Source: JAEUIG01 sp046349775
Lineage (GTDB): Bacteria; Planctomycetota; Planctomycetia; Planctomycetales; Planctomycetaceae
NCBI GenBank assembly: GCA_046349775.1
Contig: JAXMBS010000003.1
Span: forward strand, 94,649-158,648
Reading direction: 5' to 3'
DNA: 64,000 nucleotides
Shown here: piece by piece, positions 17,467-25,541 of the stretch
Layout: every line of letters starts with the position of its first letter
Numbering within the stretch: position 1 is the first letter of the stretch
Made by a program: the position numbers and the translations under genes
The notes under the pieces: generated by a model
What the model was told of the DNA's origin: nothing
Database searches by the model: none
The model's input: the letters and a program-made list of their open reading frames with translations, nothing else

Positions 17467-17682
17467 ATGTCAGACGATCTGCAGGACCGCCGCGAGCGAC
17501 AGGTCGTCGAGTCCCTCTCCGACCGGCAAGCGCTGCGCAATTTGGGGGTTTCCGAGGAATGGATTCGGCAGTGCGCGGAACTGGTCGACGCCTACCAGCA
17601 GTTACGACAGCAATTGACCCAACTTGAGGGACGGTTGTCGGATTCTCAGGGGGATTCTCCGCACGATACCGTGGTGTTCTGA
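17467..17682 (+). CDS. Short coiled-coil protein ending DTVVF
   Basis: A 71-residue protein starting MSDDLQDRRERQ at ATG 17467, preceded by GGAGAC. It has a helix-turn segment LRNLGVSEEWIRQCAEL and a coiled coil AYQQLRQQLTQLEGRL, followed by a Ser/Asp-rich linker and HDTVVF. The frame is open further upstream to 17125 but without a credible start. It lies upstream of the Wza-like gene on the same strand (273 bp gap). Function unknown; the shared tail with the 16706-17137 product is the main clue. Confidence 0.6.
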   Translation: MSDDLQDRRERQVVESLSDRQALRNLGVSEEWIRQCAELVDAYQQLRQQLTQLEGRLSDSQGDSPHDTVVF

Positions 17683-17955
17683 ACGGCTTCGCTGGGAGAA
17701 CCGCAGCCCGTTGCCGACGGTCGGCCAGCCGCCTGCCGCAGCCCACTGCGACGTGCGCGTGTCACCAGGTCATCTGGCACGCGACACGACCTGCGCGCGA
17801 CTGGGCCGTCTGCGAAGCTTCTGCCGGAAATCCCGATTTTGCGACTCTTGCTGAAGATAAGGGATATAACGGCTCGATACCTACAGGAGAGCGGCTGCTG
17901 ATCTTTGGCCGCCGGGGCGGCGTGCGCTGCGGGCGCACTTCCTGGGGAGGGGGAC

Positions 17956-19086
17956 ATGCGTGACCGGTGTCTTTGGCCGGAGCTTCTGGTTCTGGCTGTG
18001 CTGGCGATCACTGCAAACGGCTGCGCCTGCTGCGGCTCTTGTTTGCCGGCGCCTGGACTCGACCGCAAAATTGCGATGGCGGAGCACGCTGACGTTCCGC
18101 GCGAACTGAACAAAACCTCCTTCCCGACGTATCGCGTCGAACCGCCCGATCTGTTGTTGATCCAGGCCATCGACAACATTCGTCTCGCCGACTCGCCGCT
18201 GGAGGCGGGGGACACCATCACCGTGCGGCTGCGCCAGACTCTGCCGCTGGAGACGGAGGCCGATCCTGATACCAACCTTCAGGAATACCAGATGGAGATG
18301 CAGCGGGAGCTGGCGAATAAAGTCATCAACGGCGACTACTTGGTTCAGGCCGACGGCAACATTGATCTGGGGCCGGCCGCGGGCAAAGTTCACGTTGAAG
18401 GTTTGACGCAGGACCAGGCGCAGCAAGCCTTGGTGGCGCATTTCCAGCAGGAGCAGATCGGGATCAAAGACCCGGTCGTAACCGTCGCCCTGCCGAATGT
18501 GGCCGGGAAACAGCCGGTCGTCGGCGAGCACCTCGTGCGGCCGGATGGAACGATTTCGCTCGGGATTTACGGCCAGGTGTATGTCGCCGCCATGACGCTG
18601 CCGCAGGTGAAAGCCGCGGTCGAACAGCATCTCTCGACGTTCATGCACAAACCCGAGGTCAGCGTCGACGTGCTCGCTTACAACAGCAAGGTCTTTTACC
18701 TGATCATGGACGGCGGCGGTTTCGGCGAGCAGGTGATTCGCTTGCCTTGCACCGGGAATGAAACCGTGCTCGATGCGGTATCGCAGGTTTACGGACTGGC
18801 CCAGGTGTCGTCCAAAAAGATCTGGATTTCGCGTCCGGCTCCGTCAGAGTATGACTGCGCACAGATCCTGGACGTGCACTGGCGGGAGATCACGCGCGAA
18901 GGCATCACGTCGACCAACTATCAGTTGTTTCCGGGGGATCGGATTTACGTGCAGGCCGATTGCCTGATCATGACGGACAACTGGATCGGCAAGATCATCG
19001 CGCCGCTCGAACGGATTGCCGGCTTCACGGCACTCGGCACCGGCACGGTTCGGGGTCTGGAGTTCTTCTACAGAAACGGACAATGA
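17956..19086 (+). CDS. Wza-like polysaccharide export outer-membrane lipoprotein
   Basis: A 376-residue protein starting at ATG 17956 behind a strong GGGGAGGGGG site. The signal peptide ends in a lipobox (ITANGC, Cys near residue 22). A poly-export domain follows (YRVEPPDLLLIQAID, then GDYLVQADGNIDLGPAAGKV), then a second related unit (GEHLVRPDGTISLGIYGQVYV) and SLBB-like beta-grasp segments. Wza-type proteins form the outer-membrane exit channel for capsule or exopolysaccharide. No Wzc kinase or polymerase is adjacent, which is common in planctomycetes where such genes are scattered. Its stop overlaps the next start by 4 bp. Confidence 0.88.
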   Translation: MRDRCLWPELLVLAVLAITANGCACCGSCLPAPGLDRKIAMAEHADVPRELNKTSFPTYRVEPPDLLLIQAIDNIRLADSPLEAGDTITVRLRQTLPLETEADPDTNLQEYQMEMQRELANKVINGDYLVQADGNIDLGPAAGKVHVEGLTQDQAQQALVAHFQQEQIGIKDPVVTVALPNVAGKQPVVGEHLVRPDGTISLGIYGQVYVAAMTLPQVKAAVEQHLSTFMHKPEVSVDVLAYNSKVFYLIMDGGGFGEQVIRLPCTGNETVLDAVSQVYGLAQVSSKKIWISRPAPSEYDCAQILDVHWREITREGITSTNYQLFPGDRIYVQADCLIMTDNWIGKIIAPLERIAGFTALGTGTVRGLEFFYRNGQ

Positions 19087-19685
19087 CCATGACGACCGGT
19101 CCTCGCAGGCTGAGATGCAGTTGGTGGCTGACGCTGCTCGCGCTGGCGCTCGTCCGCATGTGCAGTCCGGCTGCGGCACAGGGGCAGTTCAGCAACCAGT
19201 TCGGCGCCGGCGGCATCGATCGTCCGACGACGAGTCCATATCTCAATCTGTTCCGAGGCGGACAGACGGGAGGCTTCAACGACATCGGGCTCAACTATCA
19301 GCGGCTCGTGCGACCCGAACAGCAGCTGCGCAACTACTCTGCCGGACTCGGGGCGCAAGTGAGTGGACTTGAGCAGCAATTGAATACGGCGATTTCGCCG
19401 ACCGGAGCGATCGCGCAAACCGGCACCGGGCACGGAGTGGCGTTCCAGAACTCGCGCATGTACTTCATGGGCAGCTACGCAGGGGGCTGGCGCTACCTGA
19501 GCATGATGGGGGGCGGCGGATTCGGCAACATGGGGAGCGCGGGAATCATCGGCGGCTCGATGGGCGGTATGGGTGGCATGGGAATGGGGATGGGCATGGG
19601 CATGGGCATGGGGATGATGGGCATGGGGGGCCGCGGGCCGATGGGCGGCATGGGGTTTGGCATGCCGCCGGCCAGGAGACATTAA
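19083..19685 (+). CDS. Exported Gly/Met-rich protein
   Basis: A 200-residue protein. ATG 19083 overlaps the TGA of the Wza-like gene (ATGA), showing translational coupling. There is an N-terminal signal peptide (WLTLLALALVRMCSPAAAQG). The middle is Gln/Asn/Gly-rich (PYLNLFRGG, LNYQRLVRPEQQLRNYSAG). The C-terminal 70 residues are almost only Gly and Met, including the run MGMGMGMGMGMGMM. Coupling suggests a surface or matrix role with the polysaccharide exporter. Met-rich segments can bind Cu(I), but nothing else supports metal binding. No known family. Confidence 0.7.
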   Translation: MTMTTGPRRLRCSWWLTLLALALVRMCSPAAAQGQFSNQFGAGGIDRPTTSPYLNLFRGGQTGGFNDIGLNYQRLVRPEQQLRNYSAGLGAQVSGLEQQLNTAISPTGAIAQTGTGHGVAFQNSRMYFMGSYAGGWRYLSMMGGGGFGNMGSAGIIGGSMGGMGGMGMGMGMGMGMGMMGMGGRGPMGGMGFGMPPARRH

Positions 19686-19780
19686 TCTCGTAACACGGAA
19701 GGAGTGCGGCTGCAGGTGGCGGCCGTACGGGGAGCGCCGACTGCGGCGATGGAAATCAGGTACTGGCACGGATGCCATCC

Positions 19781-20476
19781 ATGAAACGACAGTTCTTCTG
19801 CGCCGCGGCGGCGAGCTGGGCTTTGGCCCTGGGGGCGGCGAACGCCGCTGGACCGTCCAGCAACTGCGGGCCGCTCGACAGTTACTCCTATGTGGAGAAC
19901 GCGGGATACTCGTGCAACGAGCGTTCCGCCACATCGTACGTCCAGCCGGCGTCCTACCTGGACGACGAGTGCGAACAGTACGGAGGCTGGTGCGAACGCT
20001 TCTACACCGGGATCAAAGAGACCTTTAAGCGCTTCTCGCTAAAAGTACAAACGGGCGCGGCTGCACCGGGGTCTGATGTACCCCGAATGCCCCCTACTGC
20101 TCGCCGACCTTCGGCTACCACATGACGCAGTGGCGACCATTCCCAGGCGACTGCGAATACGTGGTCCAGCGGACAGCCCGAACGATGTGGGAGTCGCCGC
20201 CAACGGCGCCCGCCGGCGTTGATACCGCTGTCCCCGCGCCCTGCGAACTCTGCCCCCGCACCGGGCATTGTCCCACCGGCCGACAACCCGACGCCGTATT
20301 TTCCAAACGAGCCGCCCATGTCCTCGTCATCGAACGAAACCGCGCCGGACCTGCCGCCCGGAGAAGCGCTGCCTCCCGTCTTGCGCGCCACTCCCGCAGG
20401 CGCGGAATTCCGGGCATCGCGACGGGACGCGTTACGCCGGGAATTCGAAGGTCCCGTGCTGCTGCGGATCGAGTAG
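19781..20476 (+). pseudogene. Exported Cys-rich planctomycete protein, frameshifted
   Basis: Starts MKRQFFCAAAASWALALG with a signal peptide ending ANAAG. It contains several cysteines (SSNCGPLDSYSY, DDECEQYGGWCERFYTG). Near 20095 a C run is one base short; after it the frame continues PYCSPTFGYHMTQWRPFPGD, a motif (FGYxxTxWRPxPG) I associate with exported planctomycete proteins. A further shift between about 20190 and 20230 leads into PANSAPAPGIVPPADN and a Pro/Ser-rich tail ending at 20476. Translation as sequenced would stop early. Function unknown. It follows the polysaccharide block on the same strand. Confidence 0.6.
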
Positions 20477-20591
20477 CTTGTTCGCGCGGCGGCGTACTGA
20501 CCACTGGCGATGCGGCGGTCGGGACATTGCATGTGCTGGGGCGAGGCGTCATAGTCGGATCGAAATTCCGATCGATCTGACAGGAGACGTC

Positions 20592-21870
20592 ATGCCCCTT
20601 GCCTCGCGTCGTCAATTTCTGCAGCGCGCTACTTCGCTGGGAGTCGGCCTGTATGTCTCCGGGACGCGCGCCTTGCGAGCGGAGACCTCTCCGAACGAAA
20701 AGCTCGATATCGGGATCATCGGACCCGGTGGACGCGGGGCCGAAGACCTGAACGGCGTCTCCACCGAGAACATCAAGGCGATCTGCGACGTCGATCAGCG
20801 GATGGCCTACGATGCGTGGTCGCGCTTTCCGCAGGCGGCGCGCTACGCCGATTTCCGCAAGATGCTCGATGAGCAGCAGCTCGACGCCGTGGTCGTCGCG
20901 ACGCCCGACCACCTGCACGCGCCATGTGCAGTGTCGGCCATGCGCCGTGGTCTGCACTGTTGTCGAGAAGCCGCTGGGCGCGGACGGTGGGCGAAGCGCG
21001 GTTGATGACGCAGACGGCCTGGAGTACCACGTCGTCACGCAGCTCGGCACGCAGATTCACGCGGGGAGCAACTATCGCCGCGTCGTCGAGATCGTGCAAT
21101 CCGGTGCCATCGGGCCGGTGCGCGAAGTGCAGGTCTGGGTCGGCAAAGGCTGGGGCGGGACGAGTTGGCCGATCGCCCGGCATGAACCGCCCGCCGAACT
21201 GGACTGGGATCTGTGGCTCGGCCCGGCGCCCTACCGCCCCTACCACCCGGCCTACCTGCCGCGCGAATGGCGGCGGTGGTGGGACTTCGGCGGCGGCACG
21301 CTCAGCGACATGGGCTGCCACTACCTCGACCTCGTCTTCTGGGCGCTGAACCTCAAATATCCGACGTCGTGCCGGGCGGACGGTCCGCCGCCGCATCCGC
21401 AGACCGCACCGTCGGGGGTCAAGGTCGTGTGGGAGTTCCCGGCGCGCGACGCCGCTCCGCCTGTCAAAGTCACCTGGACCGACGGCGACTTGACGCAACA
21501 TGTCCACGATGGGCACGAGTTCAAAGGCTCGGGCGTCTACTTCCAGGGGGACGCGGGATCGATGTTCGCCGACTACGGTTCCTACAAGTTGTTCCCCGAG
21601 GAGAAGTTCGCCGACTTTAAGCCGCCCGTGCCGACGATCTCCGATTCCATCGGCCATCACGCCGAATGGATCGAAGCCTGCAAGTCGCGCGGCAAGACGA
21701 CGTGCCAATTCGATTATTCCGGACCGCTGAGCGAAACAGTGCTGCTGGGAACTGTGGCCTACCGGATTGGGCGACCGATCGAGTGGGACGCCGTCGAACT
21801 GTGCGCCACCAACGCGCCCGAGGCAGCGACGCTCATCCATCAACCGTCACGCAAAGGCTGGGAGCTGTAG
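20592..21870 (+). pseudogene. Gfo/Idh/MocA-family oxidoreductase, Tat-exported, frameshifted
   Basis: ATG 20592 follows CAGGAG. The N-terminus SRRQFLQRATSLGVGL is a Tat signal. The Rossmann part is KLDIGIIGPGGRGAEDL, DAVVVATPDHLHAP and, after a shift near 20960, VEKPLG. The stretch RTVGEARLMTQTA is in a third frame, and EYHVVTQLGTQIHAG onward (from about 21025) is open to the stop at 21870. The C-terminal part has GGGTLSDMGCHYLDLVFWAL. At least three indels within about 70 bp point to poor consensus. Family members oxidise sugars or sugar derivatives with NAD(P); Tat-exported ones are numerous in planctomycetes. Confidence 0.88.
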
Positions 21871-21919
21871 CGAATCTCGATTTGGGATTAGGGAGGGGGA
21901 GGCTCGCCCTCTCAGAGGC

Positions 21920-22927
21920 CTACGTCAGCGGCTGCTTCGGTTTCACGTCGCGGTTGACGCATGACGCCGGCCAGCGATGATTGGCCAGCGCAATCACCGA
22001 GTCGACTGACGCGTGCCAGCGCGGTTCGAACCCGGCGGCCGTCTGCGACGCAGAATGCGGCGTCAGCACCACGTTCTCCATCTTCAGTAGCGGGTTGTCG
22101 CGACTCGGCGGCTCTTCCTCGAAGCAGTCCAGCCCTGCGCCGGCGATCCACCCTTCCTGCAACGCGCGGATCAGCGCCGCCTCGTCGACCACCGGCCCGC
22201 GCGCCGCGTTGATGAACACCGCCGTGCGCTTCATCCGCCGAAACTGCGGCTCGCCGATCAGCTTCCGCGTGCTCGGCAGCAGCGGCGTATGCAGCGAGAC
22301 GAAGTCGGATTCTGAAAACACCTCATCCAACGACGCCGGACGTGCGCCGAGTGAAGTGATGGCTTCGGCGCTGATGTGCGGGTCATAGACCAGCCACTGC
22401 ATGTCGAACCCGCGCAGCTTGTGCTGCACCTGCCGCGCGATGTGCCCAAACCCGACCAGGCCGAACGTCTTCCCCTGGATGGTGTTCAGCGGCTTGCCGA
22501 GGTGCTGATCGAACACCCCTTCGCGCATCAGCCGGTCGAGCTTCGGGAACTTGCGGACGACCGACAGCAGCAGCGTGACCACGTGATCGGCGACGGCGTC
22601 CGCCATCACGGCCGGCGTGTTCGAGACGGGGATGCCGCGCTTCGTGGCCTCTTCGACCGGAATGTTGTCGGTGCCGCTGCCCGTGCGGACGATCCCCCGG
22701 CACTTCGGCAGGACATCGAGCGTGCCGCCGTGGAGAACGCGGTGCCCGCCGAATAACCAGATGATCTCGGCGTCCGCGGCGTGCTTGACGATCTCCTCCC
22801 TCGTGTTGCACTGGCGGATCGTCAGATCGAGACCGGCGTCTTGAAGCTTCTTCGGAACCCAGTCAGGGACCGGCTGGCCGTCGAGATCGACGAGGGCAAC
22901 TTTTGTGCGTGCGGTTGTGGAGCTCAT
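21920..22927 (-). CDS. D-isomer-specific 2-hydroxyacid dehydrogenase
   Basis: A 335-residue cytoplasmic NAD-dependent dehydrogenase of the SerA/CtBP-like superfamily. It shows the nucleotide-binding motif GLVGFGHIARQVQHKL near residue 150, the catalytic Arg segment INAARGPVVDEAAL near 235-248, the Glu region FEEEPP near 270, and the catalytic His in VVLTPHSASQT near 288-298. It lacks the C-terminal ACT domain of many serine-pathway SerA proteins. It probably reduces or oxidises a 2-keto/2-hydroxy acid; the substrate is unknown. It converges with the Gfo/Idh/MocA gene. Confidence 0.9.
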   Translation of the reverse strand: MSSTTARTKVALVDLDGQPVPDWVPKKLQDAGLDLTIRQCNTREEIVKHAADAEIIWLFGGHRVLHGGTLDVLPKCRGIVRTGSGTDNIPVEEATKRGIPVSNTPAVMADAVADHVVTLLLSVVRKFPKLDRLMREGVFDQHLGKPLNTIQGKTFGLVGFGHIARQVQHKLRGFDMQWLVYDPHISAEAITSLGARPASLDEVFSESDFVSLHTPLLPSTRKLIGEPQFRRMKRTAVFINAARGPVVDEAALIRALQEGWIAGAGLDCFEEEPPSRDNPLLKMENVVLTPHSASQTAAGFEPRWHASVDSVIALANHRWPASCVNRDVKPKQPLT

Positions 22928-23086
22928 CGGCGAGGTCGGAGGTCGTTTGGTGCCTGGTGGTCTGGTGACTGATGAGGAACGGACGACTTGCTCGTCTCGT
23001 CCGACAGTGTTTCACGAGTATTCTGCAAACGCCCGCGCCGCGTCAATCCGCCGACGGCAAAATGGAACCACTCGATTTGCCGTTGT

Positions 23087-23159
23087 GGGTGCCACGGGCA
23101 TTGCCCGTGCTCTTTAATGCGACTCGATTTTCGACATGCACCGGTGGAGCCAGCGGCAC
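23087..23159. repeat. Cloverleaf-like GGGTGCCAC repeat, copy 2
   Basis: GGGTGCCACGGGCATTGCCC begins a hairpin (CACGGGCATTGCCCGTG). The copy closes with CGGTGGAGCCAGCGGCAC. It lies between the 2-hydroxyacid dehydrogenase start and the mazG stop. Compared with copies 3 and 4, the right hairpin is degraded and the final GGCACCC reads GGCACAC. Confidence 0.7.
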
Positions 23160-23197
23160 ACATGCGGCACGTGCAGGGCCATTTGGGGTGGCCGTCG

Positions 23198-24109
23198 TCA
23201 GGCATCTGCCGCGCGCTCGGCCTGCTTGGCGCGCTGGTAGTGTTCCTCCATTTCGACGAGCGTGGCCTGCTCCATCGTGCGGCCGGCGGCGGCCACGCCG
23301 CGTTCGATCGCCTGGAATCGCGCCGTAAACTTGCGGTTCGCGCGACGGAGCGCCTCCTCGGGGCTAACGCCCCAGCGCCGGGCAATGTTGGCGATGACGA
23401 ACAGCACGTCGCCGAGTTCCCCTTCGATGCGCGCCAGCCGCTGCGGATCGGCGATCGGCTCGTCGGGAGTCGGCGGGTCCTCCACCCCAGCGGCGATCGT
23501 CGGCCGGTGACCGTCAGGGTACAGCTCGTGCTGCAGTTCGGCGAGTTCCTCGCGGAGCTTGTCGAACAACATGTCGCGATGCGGGAAGTCGTAGCCGATG
23601 CGGGCGGCGCGCTTCGTAATCCGGGCGGCGCGGGCCAGCGCGGGGAGTTCTGCGGGAATGCCGTCGAGGAGCGAGTCCCGTTGCTTCTCGGCGCGTTTGA
23701 CGCGTTCCCAGTGCGTGTGGACCTCGGCGGCGGTGGCAGCCTGCGCATCGCCGAACACGTGCGGATGCCGGGCCACCATCTTCTGTGTGAGCTGTTCGAC
23801 GACGTCGCAGATGTCGAATCGCCCTTCGTCGGCGGCGATCTGCGCGTCGAGGACGACCTGCAGCAGCACGTCTCCCAGCTCTTCGCGGATGGCAGGGGTG
23901 TCATCGGCGTCGATCGCTTCCAGCAGTTCGTAGGTTTCTTCGAGGGTATAGGGCTTGATCGTGGCGAGGGTCTGCACGCGGTCCCAGGGACAGCCGGTGG
24001 GCGAGCGGAGCCGGGCGATCACGCGGCAGAGTTCGCCGAAAGCTTCGGCGATGCGGGTCGAATCAGGCGGAGTGCCGGGCGGCGGCAGGGGAATGCCAGA
24101 CGTGCTCAT
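23198..24109 (-). CDS. mazG: MazG nucleoside triphosphate pyrophosphohydrolase
   Basis: A 303-residue protein that hydrolyses (d)NTPs to NMP and PPi, a housecleaning activity in the cytoplasm. It has two MazG domains. The first carries GCPWDRVQTLATIKPYTLEE near residues 39-58 and EELGDVLLQVV near 76-86. The second carries EELAELQHEL and EGELGDVLFVIANIAR near 230-245. The paired E-x2-E and E-x2-D metal motifs are intact. Length slightly exceeds E. coli MazG (263). It is divergent from the small exported protein at 24180. Confidence 0.93.
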   Translation of the reverse strand: MSTSGIPLPPPGTPPDSTRIAEAFGELCRVIARLRSPTGCPWDRVQTLATIKPYTLEETYELLEAIDADDTPAIREELGDVLLQVVLDAQIAADEGRFDICDVVEQLTQKMVARHPHVFGDAQAATAAEVHTHWERVKRAEKQRDSLLDGIPAELPALARAARITKRAARIGYDFPHRDMLFDKLREELAELQHELYPDGHRPTIAAGVEDPPTPDEPIADPQRLARIEGELGDVLFVIANIARRWGVSPEEALRRANRKFTARFQAIERGVAAAGRTMEQATLVEMEEHYQRAKQAERAADA

Positions 24110-24179
24110 GGGGCGGTCGAAAAAATCGTGCGGGTGACTTACGATTCAGCGGTCCCGTTTCCTCGGCAGGAGAGAGCGA

Positions 24180-24716
24180 ATGTTGATTCGACTGCGTCCG
24201 CTGCTGTCCGTTTGTGTCGCTGCGATCATAGTGGCTGGACGCGCCGAGTGCGCCGATCAGCCCGCTGCACCGAAAGCCGGCGAGACGTCGAAACCGGCCG
24301 TCGAACTCAACGAGCACGAGCAGGCGTTCGTCGACCTCATGCAGCACAGCACGCTGGTGGGGCACTTCTCGATCGATGGTCGAGACGATGGCCCCTCCCA
24401 TCAGGACCGCTATCGGATCAACAGTGTGACCAAGGTGAAAGGAGACGACTGGCTGGTGAACGCGCGCGTCGTCTACGGCGACTTCGACGTCGTCGTGCCG
24501 GTGCCGGTGAAGATGAACTGGGCGGGAGATACCGCCGTGCTGTCGGTGACGAACCTGTCGTTGCCCGTGCTCGGGCAGGGGTTCTCATCACGGCTGCTGT
24601 TCGATGGCAAGCGCTACGCCGGCACCTGGAGCCACAACGAAGTCGGCGGCCACATGTGGGGCAAGATCGAGAAGCAGACCGAAGAGGAAAAAGCACCGGC
24701 GAAGCCGAAGAAGTGA
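24180..24716 (+). CDS. Small exported protein, unknown
   Basis: A 178-residue protein starting at ATG 24180 after AGGAGAG. The signal peptide is PLLSVCVAAIIVAGRAECA. The mature part begins with an Ala/Pro/Lys linker and then a beta-rich domain (TLVGHFSIDGRD, YRINSVTKVKGDDWLVNARV, LLFDGKRYAGTWSH), ending in a Lys/Ala/Pro tail. This resembles planctomycete periplasmic proteins of unknown role. No catalytic motif visible. Confidence 0.7.
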   Translation: MLIRLRPLLSVCVAAIIVAGRAECADQPAAPKAGETSKPAVELNEHEQAFVDLMQHSTLVGHFSIDGRDDGPSHQDRYRINSVTKVKGDDWLVNARVVYGDFDVVVPVPVKMNWAGDTAVLSVTNLSLPVLGQGFSSRLLFDGKRYAGTWSHNEVGGHMWGKIEKQTEEEKAPAKPKK

Positions 24717-24731
24717 CGACGCCGATCAAGC

Positions 24732-24751
24732 CCACGGCCGTCCGTCCGTGG
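24732..24751. terminator. Possible bidirectional terminator hairpin
   Basis: CCACGG (24732-24737) and CCGTGG (24746-24751) form a 6-bp stem between two convergent genes. No T tract follows, so this is only suggested by position. Confidence 0.3.
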
Positions 24752-24762
24752 ACCTCACACGC

Positions 24763-25185
24763 TCAACCCTTCGGCGCCAGCCGTGCGGCCGTGTTGATGT
24801 TCACGACCGCGAGAATCTCGATGACGCGGTCCGTCGGCAGTTCCCAATCCTGCACCCACCACATGAAGTGCAGATTCTCCCAGCCGAAGGCGACGCGATC
24901 GAGGATGCGGTCCATCAGCAGGTCGCCCGCCACCACCTGGTCGTAGAACCGGCCGAAGGCGTCGTCCTCAAATTCACGCCACTGGTTCTTCCCGCACACA
25001 TGCTCGATGCGACGGTGCCGACAGAAGTGCGGCCAGTGCTTGTCCCACCACTCGCTCCACGCGGAATGTCCGCAGTCGCACCCGTGGCGTTCGCTGACCA
25101 GCCACTTATGGCGATCCGCTTCTCGAACCGCCACTTCATACAGGCTCGGCGGCGCGCCTGACCCGCATCGTTCGATGACAGCCAT
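24763..25185 (-). CDS. Trp/His/Cys-rich hypothetical protein
   Basis: A 140-residue protein from ATG 25185 (MAVIERCGSG). It has an unusual central segment rich in Trp, His and Cys: CDCGHSAWSEWWDKHW then HFCRHRRIEHVC, which could form a metal site. The second half (DLLMDRILDRVAFGWENLHF, DWELPTDRVIEILAVVN) is helical. No signal peptide. No family recognised. The frame is open to 25344, but codons upstream of 25185 look non-coding. Confidence 0.6.
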   Translation of the reverse strand: MAVIERCGSGAPPSLYEVAVREADRHKWLVSERHGCDCGHSAWSEWWDKHWPHFCRHRRIEHVCGKNQWREFEDDAFGRFYDQVVAGDLLMDRILDRVAFGWENLHFMWWVQDWELPTDRVIEILAVVNINTAARLAPKG

Positions 25186-25541
25186 CGTGTGTTGCAGTCC
25201 TTGGCAGTCCCTGCGCGACGGATCGGCGTGTGTCGCGCCGACTCGTCCGCCGCCCTTCCTCCTCACCCCCGTGGCTCTGGATGGGCGGACTTTTGGCTTA
25301 TACCCCGGCGGCGGCCCGGAGGCAAGACGCGATCGGAAAAGCACTGTTCCGATGAACAGAATGGAGGTCAGTCGACGGAAGTCGGACGTCAGAGGGCGGC
25401 GGTGAGCCGAGTGTTACACCAGAAACGTCATTCCCCTTGAGAACCTGTCGACCGCGCGGGTATAACCGGCGCTGTCGCGCGTGAGCGTTTCGTCGTTCGC
25501 CGGCAGCTCGAGCTTGAGTCGCCGCATCGAGGAGCAGCGAC
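25186..25541. other. Divergent intergenic region, no gene recognised
   Basis: Contains only short frames without motifs. GGAGCAGCGACATG at the right end supplies the ribosome binding site of the DUF1501 gene. Promoters of both flanking genes should be here. Confidence 0.45.

Noticed and set aside
15968..17955. ops/JUMPstart element for the NusG paralogue
   Set aside because: Looked for GGCGGTAGC-like sequence upstream of the Wza-like gene and did not find one; many NusG paralogues use other signals.
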